Assembly: GCF_036746095.1 (NCBI RefSeq)
Contig: NZ_DAIOEU010000002.1
Coordinates: forward strand, 124,001 to 188,000
DNA: 64,000 bases
Reading direction: 5' to 3'
From: Dyella_B sp036746095
GTDB lineage: Bacteria > Pseudomonadota > Gammaproteobacteria > Xanthomonadales > Rhodanobacteraceae
The position numbers and the translations under genes were made by a program. The notes beneath the pieces were generated by a model. That model was not told the origin of the DNA. It did no database searches and saw only the letters and a program-made list of their open reading frames with translations. Of this stretch, positions 8,029-16,995 are shown in pieces. Position 1 is the first letter of the stretch. Each line of letters opens with the position of its first letter.

Positions 8029-10142
8029 TGGCCCGCCTGCCTTCATTGCGCCAGGAACTCAGCTTGACGCGCGGCGCCGCCGCGCTGGACGGTTCACCAA
8101 CGTGGATGCTGCACGATCCGGCAGCCAACCTTTTCTTTCAGCTTGGCTGGCCCGCTTTCGAAATGCTCTCGCGTTGGCCGCTCGACGATCCGGGCAAGAT
8201 CGTCGACGCCATCAATGCCGAGACAACACTGACGGTAAGCCTCGATGATTTCGAGGCGTTGGTGCATTTGCTGTATCGAGCGAACCTGTTCGTGGCCGCC
8301 ACGTCCAGTGACGCCGAGCGCCTGCGCGCCGTGGCCGAGGCCCATCGGATGACGCACGCGATGTGGCTGCTCAAGCATTACCTGCTGATCCGTATTCCGC
8401 TGTGGCATCCGATGCCTTTGTTGCGCCGTTGCTCACGGTATATCGAATTCGTCTACCGGCCTGCATTCTGGATCATCGTCGGCGTCTGCGCCCTCCTCGG
8501 CCTGGCGCTCGTTTCACGCCGCTGGGATGCATTTGCGCACACATTCCGCGCCTACGCCGACTGGCACGGACTTGTCGCTATCGGCCTTACGCTTGCATTC
8601 GCCAAGGTATTGCATGAATTCGGCCACGCGTTTACCGCCTACCGTTACGGCTGCCGCGTACCGGTCATGGGCTTCGCATTGCTGGTGATGGTGCCGATGC
8701 TGTACACCGACACCACCGAAGCCTGGAAAGTACAGAGCCGGCGGGAGCGCTTGCAGATCGGCGCAGCGGGCATGCTGGCGGAACTTGCCTTGGCCGCGTT
8801 CGCCACGCTGGCGTGGAGCCTGCTGCCCGACGGGCCGCTCAGCGCCGCGGCATTCTTGCTCGCCACCACCACGTGGATCAGTACAGTGACGATCAATGCC
8901 AGCCCGTTCATGCGCTTTGACGGTTACTTCTTGCTATCCGATTGGCTGGGCATGCCGAACCTGCACGACCGCGCTTTTGCCTTCGGTCGCTGGTGGATGC
9001 GCGAATGGCTGTTTGGACTGGGAGAACCGCAGCCCGAACCCTGCACACCACGGCGTCGCCGCTTTCTGATCGGCTTTACTTATGTGACCTGGCTGTACCG
9101 GTTGGTGGTGTTCTTCTCGATTGCGCTGATCGTCTATCACACCTTCTTCAAGGCGCTGGGCATCTTGTTGTTCTGCGTAGAGTTCGGCTGGTTCATCGTG
9201 CGGCCGATCACCGGCGAAGCGGTCGCGTGCTGGCGCCGCCGCCGCCAACTTACGTGGTGCAGCCAGACGCTGCGCACCGTCATCCTCGCTACACTGCTGT
9301 TCGCATGGCTGGTATTGCCATGGCACGGTGGGGTGGGTGCACCGGCCGTGTTCGGCCCATTGCGCGCACAAGGGCTTTACGCCCCGGAAGCGGGTTACAT
9401 CTCCGCTGCCACACCGTTGCCGCACGATGGTGCGCATGTACGCGCAGGGGACGTGCTTGCGATACTCGTTTCTCCCGAGCTGGATTATCGGCTGAAGATC
9501 GCGCGCGTGGACGAAGCGCAACTGCGCTGGCAAGTCGAACAGCAACCCTTCGACCAGCAATTGCTGCAAGAAGGCGTCGCTCTGCGCAAACGCTGGGAGG
9601 CCGCACGCGAAACGGTTGCAGGATTGGAACGCCAAACGGAGCAGCTGACGCTGCGCGCTCCCTTTGATGGCACGGTGCAACGCCTCGGCGAAGGACTTTC
9701 CGCCGGCACCTGGCTGCCACGCGGCGATCATGTGTTTGACGTGATCGGCCCGGCTGGAATCAAAGGCGAAGCCTTTGTCGGCGAAAACGACATAGGCCGT
9801 GTTGCCCCCGGCGATACCGCGAGCTTCGTCGCCTCGGTCGCGGAAATGGGCGCCCTGCACTGTCGGGTGACAGCTGTCGACAAGGTCAATCTGTCTATGC
9901 TCGACGAGCCAGCTATCGCTAGCGTGTACGGGGGACCGATACCAGCGCAGAAGCAGCCTGGCACCCAACAGATCGTACCGCTTGCAGCCACCTATCGCGT
10001 GCGTGTGGGCGATTGCGATGGACATGCGTCGCTCGCGCGGCAAATGCTGGGGCGCGCCATCCTGGGGAATGCCCGCGAAAGCTATGCCTGGCGCGCGTTG
10101 ATGCGGGTAACCGCGATGGTGGAGCAAGAGGCTGGCAGTTGA
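8028..10142 (+). CDS. M50 (site-2-type) zinc metalloprotease fused to a HlyD-like adaptor domain
   Basis: The start is set at the TGATG overlap with the previous gene, giving 704 residues. The first ~90 resemble a PqqD/RRE-like small domain (WMLHDPAANLFFQLGWPAFEML). An M50 membrane domain follows, with zinc motif HEFGH (residues 196-200) and the third ligand in FMRFDGY (Asp298), surrounded by several transmembrane helices. After about residue 430 a periplasmic lipoyl/coiled-coil/barrel module appears (LYAPEAGYISAATPLPHDGAHVRAGD, LTLRAPFDGTVQRLGEG). Proteins of this shape are usually annotated as putative peptide zinc metalloproteases near peptide exporters. Here it sits where an ABC ATPase would be expected, so it probably forms the inner-membrane core of the exporter. 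Whether it cleaves the adhesin is unknown. Confidence 0.88.
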   Translation: MARLPSLRQELSLTRGAAALDGSPTWMLHDPAANLFFQLGWPAFEMLSRWPLDDPGKIVDAINAETTLTVSLDDFEALVHLLYRANLFVAATSSDAERLRAVAEAHRMTHAMWLLKHYLLIRIPLWHPMPLLRRCSRYIEFVYRPAFWIIVGVCALLGLALVSRRWDAFAHTFRAYADWHGLVAIGLTLAFAKVLHEFGHAFTAYRYGCRVPVMGFALLVMVPMLYTDTTEAWKVQSRRERLQIGAAGMLAELALAAFATLAWSLLPDGPLSAAAFLLATTTWISTVTINASPFMRFDGYFLLSDWLGMPNLHDRAFAFGRWWMREWLFGLGEPQPEPCTPRRRRFLIGFTYVTWLYRLVVFFSIALIVYHTFFKALGILLFCVEFGWFIVRPITGEAVACWRRRRQLTWCSQTLRTVILATLLFAWLVLPWHGGVGAPAVFGPLRAQGLYAPEAGYISAATPLPHDGAHVRAGDVLAILVSPELDYRLKIARVDEAQLRWQVEQQPFDQQLLQEGVALRKRWEAARETVAGLERQTEQLTLRAPFDGTVQRLGEGLSAGTWLPRGDHVFDVIGPAGIKGEAFVGENDIGRVAPGDTASFVASVAEMGALHCRVTAVDKVNLSMLDEPAIASVYGGPIPAQKQPGTQQIVPLAATYRVRVGDCDGHASLARQMLGRAILGNARESYAWRALMRVTAMVEQEAGS

Positions 10143-10150
10143 TCGAAAGC

Positions 10151-10345
10151 GGTATGTGTGAGTCTGTAATTTGAACTGTTGGTGAAGCCCACGCTCAGCG
10201 CGTCGTCGCTCAGGTGGCTGGCGAATTGCCCCTGGTAATCCAGATACAAGCTCCACGCGATGATTTGTCTTACGGCTTCGCCGTTGGGGCGTTTTGCGCG
10301 GGTGGTTTGCACTTGCTTCCCCTGCAGATGATTTCCGGCCGCGTT
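10151..10345 (-). pseudogene. Possible remnant of an autotransporter beta-barrel end
   Basis: The 203 bp between the M50 gene and hsdR contain a minus-strand reading frame whose middle (SLYLDYQGQFASHLSDDALSVGF) looks like the last strands of an autotransporter barrel. It lacks the usual aromatic final residue and runs on into the M50 gene. A GTG overlaps the hsdR stop, so a small real gene cannot be excluded. It may instead be debris at the left edge of the defence island. Confidence 0.25.
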
Positions 10346-13300
10346 CACTTCAGCTGCGCTTCATCGCCTTGATAGGCCCGCTTGCGAAGAGCCTCGTACA
10401 GCTGCCCCGGTCCCAGCAGAATATCCACCAGAGCATCCTGAGTGCGTGAGGATTTCAGAGCCTGCGTACTCATCACTGAGTGGGCATCCAACGCATCGAT
10501 GATGGCGTGCACCAGGGCCTCACGCAGGTCCGGTGAGCTGGCGAACTGCTCTTTGCTATTGCTGCCCGCCTGCTGCACAAGGGTGTCGTTCTCCAGCAGC
10601 TTGCCCTTAAGCACGCCGTTGACGTAAATCAGCTGATCGCCGTCGCTGAGCTGCCCTTCGAACAGCCCGTTCACCCGCTCGATGATCTCCTCAAGCCGCG
10701 CCTTCTCCTTGTCCTGCACCGAACCACTACCCACCGCATCAAGCGGCGGTAGCTTGTAATCACCCTGATCATCCCTGAGGTTGAGCGGCTGCCGTCCAGC
10801 ACTACGCAGGGTGTGGTGAGTCAATACCACCTTGGACAGGTCCACCGTTTCACGTTCGCGACCGAATTCCAGCAAAGGGAGCAGCCGCTTGTAGAAGAGG
10901 AAGCGCTTCTCGATGTCAGTATTGCCGTAATCGATCATCTGGGAGAGGAAAGCGTATAGGCGCACGTAGGCGCCCATATCGCCCTTGAACAGCTGCAGCG
11001 CATCCATGATGTCCTTCTGCGTCTGGGCTGCAGCCTCGTCACCGCTGCCCAGCGCATCGGCCCGCGCTAGCTGGGCAGCGCGATAACGCTTGAGCAAGCG
11101 GTCGGCAACCGGTGCCATGGCAGCGCTGAGCAGGGCCTGCGTGGCGTTGGGATCGGTCTCGATCTTCGCCACCCGCTCCACCTCGAAATCATCGTAATGG
11201 CCGCCGGCATCGAGCTTGGCGCGCAGGTCGAAGACCAAGTGCGGATCGGTGGCCGCTTCCAGCTCGGCGATGGCGTAGTAGGTCTTGAAGGCTTTCAGGA
11301 TCTCGGCTGCATCGTTGACGAAGTCGAGGATGTAGGTGGTGTCCTTGCCCGGATGGGCACGGTTGAGTCGCGACAGCGTCTGCACCGCCTGGATGCCGCC
11401 GAGCAGCTTGTCCACGTACATGCCGCACAACAGTGGCTGATCGAAACCAGTCTGAAACTTGTTGGCCACCAGCAGCAGGTGGTAGTGCGACTGCGCAAAA
11501 GCGTCACGGATGTCGCGCCCCTTTAGGCCCGGATTGAGGTCCGAGCTGGTCTCGGTGACCGGTTCGGGGAAACTATCCGGATCGTTCACCTCACCGGAAA
11601 ATGCCACCAGCACGCCGAGCGGATAGTTCCGCCGCGCGATGTACTCGCGTACCGCCTTCTGCCAACGCACGGCCTCCTTGCGGCTGCTTACAACCACCAT
11701 CGCTTTCGCGTTGCCATTCAATAACGGCTGCACGTGCTCGCGATAGTGTTCCACCACGATCTGCACTTTGGCCGCGATGTTGTAGGGGTGCAGGCGTACC
11801 CACTGCATAATCCCCTTCATCGCCGCGCTGCGTTCCACCTCGGTCTGGTCGTATTCCTTGCCCTCATGGGCCAGCTTGAACGCCAGCTTGTACGGCGTGA
11901 AGTTGCGCAGCACGTCGAGGATGAAACCCTCTTCGATCGCCTGACGCATCGAATAAACATGGAACGGTAGAGGCAGCCCGTCAGGCCCAGGCCGCCCGAA
12001 CAACTCCAGCGTCTTGGCCTTGGGCGTGGCGGTGAAAGCCACGTAGGTCAATCCGTGCTGACCACCGGCACGCGCAGCCATGCCCGCGGCCAACATGGTC
12101 TCGGTATCTACCTCACCGCCATCCTGCAACTCGGCCCATTCCTGTGCGCTGAGCAATTGCTTGAGCTTGGCGGCGGACTCGCCAGTCTGCGAGCTATGCG
12201 CCTCATCGGCGATCACCGCGAAACGCTTGCCCTCAGTCGCGGCTAGCTCCTGCACCGCCTGCAACGCGAAGGGGAAAGTCTGGATGGTGCAGACGATGAT
12301 CTTCTTGCCATCCTTCAGCGCCTGTCCCAACTGCGCGCTCTTACTGCCGCGTTCGCTGGTGATGGTTTCCACCACGCCAGCTGTGCGCTCGAAATCGAAG
12401 ATCGCCTCCTGCAGTTGCGCGTCCAGCACGTTGCGGTCGGACACCACCAACACGCTATCGAACAGCTTGGTATTCCTGTCATCGTGCAGGTCGGCGAGAA
12501 AGTGCGCGCTCCAGGCGATGGAGTTGGTCTTGCCCGAGCCTGCCGAATGCTGGATGAGATACCGCTGCCCCGGCCCGTTCGTACGCACGTCGGCTACTAG
12601 CTTCCGCGTCACATCGAGTTGGTGATAACGCGGAAAGATCACGCTGGTCAGACGCTTCTTGTCGTCGCGCTTGCCGATCAGGTAGCGACCCAATATCTCC
12701 AGCCAGCTATCGCGTGCCCACACCTGCTCCCATAAGTAAGCGGTGGCGAAGGCATTTGGGTTCGGCGGATTACCCGCGCCGCCATCGTGACCAAGGTTGA
12801 ACGGCAGGAAACTTGTGTCTTTGCCGGCCAGCCGGGTGGTCATCATTGCCTCGGCCTGGCTCACCGCGAAATGCACCAACGCACCGCCGGGGAATGACAG
12901 CAGCGGTTCGATCACGCCGCCTTTGGGATACGGATGCCGGTCGTAGCGGTATTGGTCAACCGCGTCGCCCACGCTCTGAGTGAAGTCGGATTTCAGCTCA
13001 GCCGTCGCCACCGCGATGCCGTTGACGAACAGCACCAGGTCCAATGCATCGTGTGGATTATTGGGTGAGTGCTTTACCTGACGCACGACCCGCAGGCGGT
13101 TGGCGCCGTAGCGCTTCTGCAGTTCGGGATTCACCGCCAGCGCAGGCTTGAACAGTGCCAGCGCCAGCGGCGCTTTCAGCCCGATCATTTCAACGCCCCG
13201 GCGCAGTACCTCCAGCGTGCCACGCTCGTCCAGATTCTTGCGTATGCGCTCGGCGATGCGACCCGCGGCGGCCGCACCGTGCGCCTTGCTCAGACGTTCC

Positions 13301-13470
13301 CAGCTGTCCGGCTGGGTCGCCTCGATCCATGCGATCAGGTCCGGCAGATAGAGGGCATGCGTGCGGTCATAGTGCTGGGCGTCGCCTTCGGCGTAGTGCC
13401 AGCCGTGAGTAGCGAGGTGTTCGCAGATCTCGCGCTCGAAGTGGTGCTCGCGGTGCAAATTCATGTCCAT
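10345..13470 (-). CDS. hsdR: Type I restriction enzyme, R subunit
   Basis: This 1,041-residue subunit cleaves DNA after ATP-driven translocation in the HsdR2M2S complex. The N-terminal nuclease core shows LDLVLFVNGIAVATAELKSD (about residues 142-161). Walker A is HSAGSGKTNS (about 303) and the DEAH box DEAHSSQ is near 420. Helicase motifs later include FKTGFDQP-like FQTGFDQPLL. ATG 13470 is listed; an ATG six bases further (13464) has better spacing from AAGG. It starts 18 bp after the nucleotidyltransferase gene, so it is the last gene of the island operon and lies about 4.3 kb from hsdS. Confidence 0.95.
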   Translation of the reverse strand: MDMNLHREHHFEREICEHLATHGWHYAEGDAQHYDRTHALYLPDLIAWIEATQPDSWERLSKAHGAAAAGRIAERIRKNLDERGTLEVLRRGVEMIGLKAPLALALFKPALAVNPELQKRYGANRLRVVRQVKHSPNNPHDALDLVLFVNGIAVATAELKSDFTQSVGDAVDQYRYDRHPYPKGGVIEPLLSFPGGALVHFAVSQAEAMMTTRLAGKDTSFLPFNLGHDGGAGNPPNPNAFATAYLWEQVWARDSWLEILGRYLIGKRDDKKRLTSVIFPRYHQLDVTRKLVADVRTNGPGQRYLIQHSAGSGKTNSIAWSAHFLADLHDDRNTKLFDSVLVVSDRNVLDAQLQEAIFDFERTAGVVETITSERGSKSAQLGQALKDGKKIIVCTIQTFPFALQAVQELAATEGKRFAVIADEAHSSQTGESAAKLKQLLSAQEWAELQDGGEVDTETMLAAGMAARAGGQHGLTYVAFTATPKAKTLELFGRPGPDGLPLPFHVYSMRQAIEEGFILDVLRNFTPYKLAFKLAHEGKEYDQTEVERSAAMKGIMQWVRLHPYNIAAKVQIVVEHYREHVQPLLNGNAKAMVVVSSRKEAVRWQKAVREYIARRNYPLGVLVAFSGEVNDPDSFPEPVTETSSDLNPGLKGRDIRDAFAQSHYHLLLVANKFQTGFDQPLLCGMYVDKLLGGIQAVQTLSRLNRAHPGKDTTYILDFVNDAAEILKAFKTYYAIAELEAATDPHLVFDLRAKLDAGGHYDDFEVERVAKIETDPNATQALLSAAMAPVADRLLKRYRAAQLARADALGSGDEAAAQTQKDIMDALQLFKGDMGAYVRLYAFLSQMIDYGNTDIEKRFLFYKRLLPLLEFGRERETVDLSKVVLTHHTLRSAGRQPLNLRDDQGDYKLPPLDAVGSGSVQDKEKARLEEIIERVNGLFEGQLSDGDQLIYVNGVLKGKLLENDTLVQQAGSNSKEQFASSPDLREALVHAIIDALDAHSVMSTQALKSSRTQDALVDILLGPGQLYEALRKRAYQGDEAQLK

Positions 13471-13488
13471 CCTTCCCCCTGTCGATTC

Positions 13489-14175
13489 CTACCCTTGCGC
13501 CATCGCCCGCAAGCGATTGGCCACTACATCCGCGCGCTCGGGCTCGGCAATCAAGCCCGGCAGTACATCGAGGAAGCCGGGCCGCGCCAGCAAATCGGCC
13601 AACGCTGCGGCGATGGCGTGCTGCACATCCGGCAACGCATCGGCCAGCTCTCGCACCAATTCCTCGCGCCCATCGACGATGTTCAACACGTCTTCCAGAT
13701 CGTGGCTGGCGAGGATGTCTCCCCGACCGCGGCTCACGAACGCCTCCAGCTTAGTCGCCACGAAGGCCACTGCCGTCGCCAGTCGGATGTGTAGGCCGTT
13801 CCCGAGCGGGATCCTTTGCGCAGTCGCCACCGCATAGGGATACCAACGATTGGCAAACCCCAGCACGGCCGGATTCTCAGGCATCAGGTCGAACACCACG
13901 CCGGAGTCGCGGTGGATCCAGCGACAGATCACGCCGCTGTCCGCATCCTCATGAAAGCCCCTGCGCGTCAGCTCGCGTTGCACGCGCTGGAATTGCGCCC
14001 GCTCGGCCTGCACTACCGCGTCCACATCGCGGGTCGCGCGTACACCCTCGGCCAGCGGGTCCGTCACCAGCAGCCCCGCCACGGCGCCACCCAGAAACAC
14101 TACCTGCTCCCTCAAATCGCCCAGCGCCTGCGCGATCGTGCGCAAGCTGGGCAGGTTCGGATCATCCCGCCGCAT
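13489..14175 (-). CDS. AbiEii-like nucleotidyltransferase (probable toxin)
   Basis: This 228-residue protein has a minimal nucleotidyltransferase core: FLGGAVAGLL (about residues 32-41), then TRDVDAVV, the GG...D-x-D active-site pattern of the AbiEii/MenT superfamily. A helical C-terminal half follows. AbiEii-type enzymes add nucleotides to tRNA or phosphorylate targets and act as toxins in type IV toxin-antitoxin systems. The gene overlaps by 14 bp the upstream winged-helix gene, matching the abiEi-abiEii order. It is somewhat shorter than classic AbiEii. The toxin role is inferred from family and context. Confidence 0.75.
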   Translation of the reverse strand: MRRDDPNLPSLRTIAQALGDLREQVVFLGGAVAGLLVTDPLAEGVRATRDVDAVVQAERAQFQRVQRELTRRGFHEDADSGVICRWIHRDSGVVFDLMPENPAVLGFANRWYPYAVATAQRIPLGNGLHIRLATAVAFVATKLEAFVSRGRGDILASHDLEDVLNIVDGREELVRELADALPDVQHAIAAALADLLARPGFLDVLPGLIAEPERADVVANRLRAMAQG

Positions 14176-14695
14176 CCATGTTCTCCAGTTCCTTGGTCAA
14201 TAAGTCCGTCGCCAATGATCGCTCGCGCGCGCGCCCAGCGCGGATCGCATCTTGCAAGGCCAACAGCCGATGCAGCGCGGGATCGATCAGTGCGGCTTGC
14301 GGTGCCGACCGATAGATCGGCGACAGGCTCGGCCCCTTGGCCTTGCCCGCCGGATGCGTCCACACCGGTGCTTCGCCGGCTGCAGCGGAAATCTTCCCGG
14401 CCAGCGGTTCCACGCCGAACGATGTCGGCACGCCTCGCTTCACCGGCCCTGGTTGCGCCGGCCAGACGTAGCGCACGCCGTGCACGGCGAACTCGGCCAA
14501 TGCCGGACGCACCGGCGCCCAATCGCCGCGGCCACGCGCTACCGCCAGGCCAGCGGCTACCGCTCGCGTCACACAGGCATGCGCTTCCGAGGCACTCAGT
14601 GTCAGCGCCTCGCCCAGTGCGGCATAGGTCCAGCGCTGACCCGGATGGGCAGCCACCTTCAGCAGTACCAGCAGGTCTTGCGGCTTGAGTTCCAT
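14162..14695 (-). CDS. Winged-helix regulator, probable antitoxin/autorepressor (AbiEi-like role)
   Basis: This 177-residue protein has an N-terminal winged helix (LLVLLKVAAHPGQRWTYAALGEALTLSASEAHACVTRAVAAGL, about residues 8-51) with a recognition-helix pattern typical of MarR/AbiEi-like proteins. A less conserved C-terminal domain contains a long Arg-rich helix. It overlaps the nucleotidyltransferase gene, and a perfect palindrome lies 15 bp before its start, which together suggest an autoregulated antitoxin. No convincing Shine-Dalgarno precedes the ATG, so a leaderless transcript is possible. Sequence alone does not separate antitoxin from plain regulator. Confidence 0.7.
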   Translation of the reverse strand: MELKPQDLLVLLKVAAHPGQRWTYAALGEALTLSASEAHACVTRAVAAGLAVARGRGDWAPVRPALAEFAVHGVRYVWPAQPGPVKRGVPTSFGVEPLAGKISAAAGEAPVWTHPAGKAKGPSLSPIYRSAPQAALIDPALHRLLALQDAIRAGRARERSLATDLLTKELENMDAAG

Positions 14696-14710
14696 CGCAA
14701 AGGCTCATTG

Positions 14711-14732
14711 TTCGCAATTCGCGAATTGCGAA
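14711..14732. promoter_or_regulatory. Perfect 22-bp palindrome, probable operator
   Basis: Each 11-bp half reads TTCGCAATTCG and its exact complement, with no spacer. It lies 15 bp upstream of the winged-helix gene and 28 bp inside the short gap after the DUF262 gene. AbiEi-type antitoxins repress their own promoters through inverted repeats of this kind, so it is the likely binding site of the adjacent regulator. Confidence 0.65.
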
Positions 14733-14760
14733 TATGCATGGTGTGGCCCTGGCTGGCAAC

Positions 14761-16866
14761 TTATCCCACCAGGCTTCCTTGCTCCCCGCTAAGCGCACTC
14801 TCCAGCCAATCCGCATAGCTGAGCTCCGTTCCCTTGAGCATCCAGCTTGTCCTTCCGTTATCGGGCCGACCGAAAATGACCGCGGAGGCGGCGCTCGGGC
14901 TGCTGAAAGCGGTGTTGCGCGCGAAGACCAATGCCCCCTTGCCATCGGGAACCAAGGCCCCCTCTTCCTCCAACGCCTGGCGCAGTGCTTTGTATCCGTG
15001 CCCTACGCCCGTCCACGCCGCTTTAGCTTTGGATCCCTGAAGCACGACAAACGCGTCATCCAGCATGCGGGCTTCTGCTTGAAGATTGAGTTTGGCGCTC
15101 GAAAGCTCAAACTCCACGGGCTGGTCACCGGCGCTTTGCAAGGCGAGCTTCCTGGCGATCGTCGCTTGCGGACTTTCCCGATCTTCAAGCCGCCATTCCT
15201 GCTCAAGCAATTCCATCAACTGAGTCTGTCGATCCTCAAGCTCCGTAGCGGTCCATTCCGCACGGCCCAAAACCTGTGTTGTAAGAGCAAAGGGGCTCAC
15301 TCCTCCTTTGGCGAAATACGCTGACTTCTTGCGATCGAAGTCGTAGTTATTCGCCGCGCTGTTCTTCTTGCGGGTCAACAGCGCGAGATTGCCAAGCCGA
15401 TGCACCCACTGCAGACGCACCTGAGGCGATGGCAGCCACGCCATCCATTTGCTGTCCGGCTTCGGTTGCTGTGGCAACACATGTTCCACAGTGATGACAT
15501 CATGGTCGTAGATGGCACCACCGCCCGAAACCAGCTCATCCAAACGCAAAAGAATGACCGCCAGCGCCCTGGCCGAATGTGTGTCGTACAACGGACCGTT
15601 GAGTGCCTCGTAGGTCTCGAACTGCTCCTTGACAGAAAGTTGCAACGGCGATTCCGGGGAGTAGAGATCCCGCCGCTGCTCGATCGCCTCCGTGAGTGAA
15701 GAAAAGCGCTCAATGCGTTCGTTCACCCCCGACCGACGTATCAGCATCGAGTAGGCAAGCCGCTCCAGATCGCGGAAGAACCGTAGCATCGCCTCCGGCT
15801 CATTGCGGTGCAGTGAGAAATAAGTGAGAGCCGGTGGAACCCAGTCCTTGAACTCGATTCGATTCAGCCAGCTAAAAGCCTTGTTGACCGCTTCGGCGTG
15901 CTTCTGGCTAGCGTAATCAGCATCTGTGATCTCGCGGAACGCCTCCGCCATCGGTTCTAGCACGTCATCGACAAAGATCCGAGGATTGGGCGGCCCCACG
16001 TGATCGCGGAATTCACGGAGCAGCGTCCCTTTGGATTTGGCCTTTCGATAAACCATGCGAATGTGGCTGAACAAATCGCCGAAGCCATCGCGCCCCAAGT
16101 CTTCTTCCAGTTGCTCCCACTTTTCCGTGTAGTCATCGCGACTATCTTCCTCGATGGCACCAATGATCTCGGCCTTGAGAATGTCTGTGGCACTGAGGTC
16201 GAGGCCTCGGCTGTTCATCACGCCGAAGATCCTATACGCCGAATCGAGGTCCGGAGTGGCCACTGTTACCAGATAGCAGCGCGTCGCGATGAACTGCACC
16301 AATCGGACGAGCGTTGCGGTATCCAAAGCGGCGAGAGAAGTCATGAAGAGCCGTGCATTCGCCCGAAGACGGGAGCGACTGTCTGAGAGCACATCGTTGA
16401 GTGCTATCAGCTTCTCTATGCCCCCCTCATGCTGCACGAATTCCCGGAAGAACTGGCGATCACGCTCACGAAGCGATACCCGGTAGTGGTTTGCTGTGGC
16501 GGTGACCACGTCACCTTGCTCGTAGATACGCTTGGTGATGCCCTTGCGCACATTGTCGTCTTGCACCGTTGTCCGGATGCAGGCAAGCAGCAGTGTCAAC
16601 GTCGTCAATCGTTGTTGACCATCCACGACCGTGGCATCGGAGACGGCTTCGCGCTTGATAAGCACGATGCTCCCCAGGAAATAAGGCGCTATCTCGTCAA
16701 GCTTGACATTCCCAGCGCGCATATAGCTCAGAAGATCGTCGAGCAACTCTTGCGCCTGATCCGTACCCCAGGCGTAGGGGCGCTGGTAACCGGGAATCGT
16801 GAAAACGTAATCGTCGCTGAAAATCTTGGCCAGCGGTTGTTCCTTCGCCGAAAGTGTGCTCGTCAT
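14761..16866 (-). CDS. DUF262/DUF1524 nuclease with C-terminal DUF4357 (GmrSD-type defence protein)
   Basis: The protein has 701 residues. The DUF262 signature motifs IPGYQRPYAW (24-33) and DGQQRLTT (82-89) are the nucleotide-hydrolysis and DNA-sensing part known from DndB-like and GmrS proteins. The DUF1524 HNH-like motif VEHVLPQQ ... RLGNLALLTRKKNSAANNYDF begins near residue 457. The last ~100 residues (FVVLQGSKAKAAW ... FSSPSAASAVIFGRPDNGRTSW) match the DUF4357 pattern. Family members are type IV modification-dependent endonucleases. Lying between hsdS and hsdR, it may add restriction of modified phage DNA to the type I system. Confidence 0.88.
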   Translation of the reverse strand: MTSTLSAKEQPLAKIFSDDYVFTIPGYQRPYAWGTDQAQELLDDLLSYMRAGNVKLDEIAPYFLGSIVLIKREAVSDATVVDGQQRLTTLTLLLACIRTTVQDDNVRKGITKRIYEQGDVVTATANHYRVSLRERDRQFFREFVQHEGGIEKLIALNDVLSDSRSRLRANARLFMTSLAALDTATLVRLVQFIATRCYLVTVATPDLDSAYRIFGVMNSRGLDLSATDILKAEIIGAIEEDSRDDYTEKWEQLEEDLGRDGFGDLFSHIRMVYRKAKSKGTLLREFRDHVGPPNPRIFVDDVLEPMAEAFREITDADYASQKHAEAVNKAFSWLNRIEFKDWVPPALTYFSLHRNEPEAMLRFFRDLERLAYSMLIRRSGVNERIERFSSLTEAIEQRRDLYSPESPLQLSVKEQFETYEALNGPLYDTHSARALAVILLRLDELVSGGGAIYDHDVITVEHVLPQQPKPDSKWMAWLPSPQVRLQWVHRLGNLALLTRKKNSAANNYDFDRKKSAYFAKGGVSPFALTTQVLGRAEWTATELEDRQTQLMELLEQEWRLEDRESPQATIARKLALQSAGDQPVEFELSSAKLNLQAEARMLDDAFVVLQGSKAKAAWTGVGHGYKALRQALEEEGALVPDGKGALVFARNTAFSSPSAASAVIFGRPDNGRTSWMLKGTELSYADWLESALSGEQGSLVG

Positions 16867-16995
16867 GCGTGTCCCCCTGATGACCGTTTGTATCGACTGG
16901 AAAATCTCATGCCCCGAACGGCTTACTCATCCAACTTCCACGAGTTGATGCACCTCAGTGCATCTTGCCGGTCAGTCCTTATATAGATCGACTAG

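Noticed and set aside
4327..10142. Reading the export genes as a drug-efflux or bacteriocin exporter
   Set aside because: No RND, MFS or ABC pump and no small double-glycine precursor is present; the adjacent giant adhesin is a better candidate substrate.
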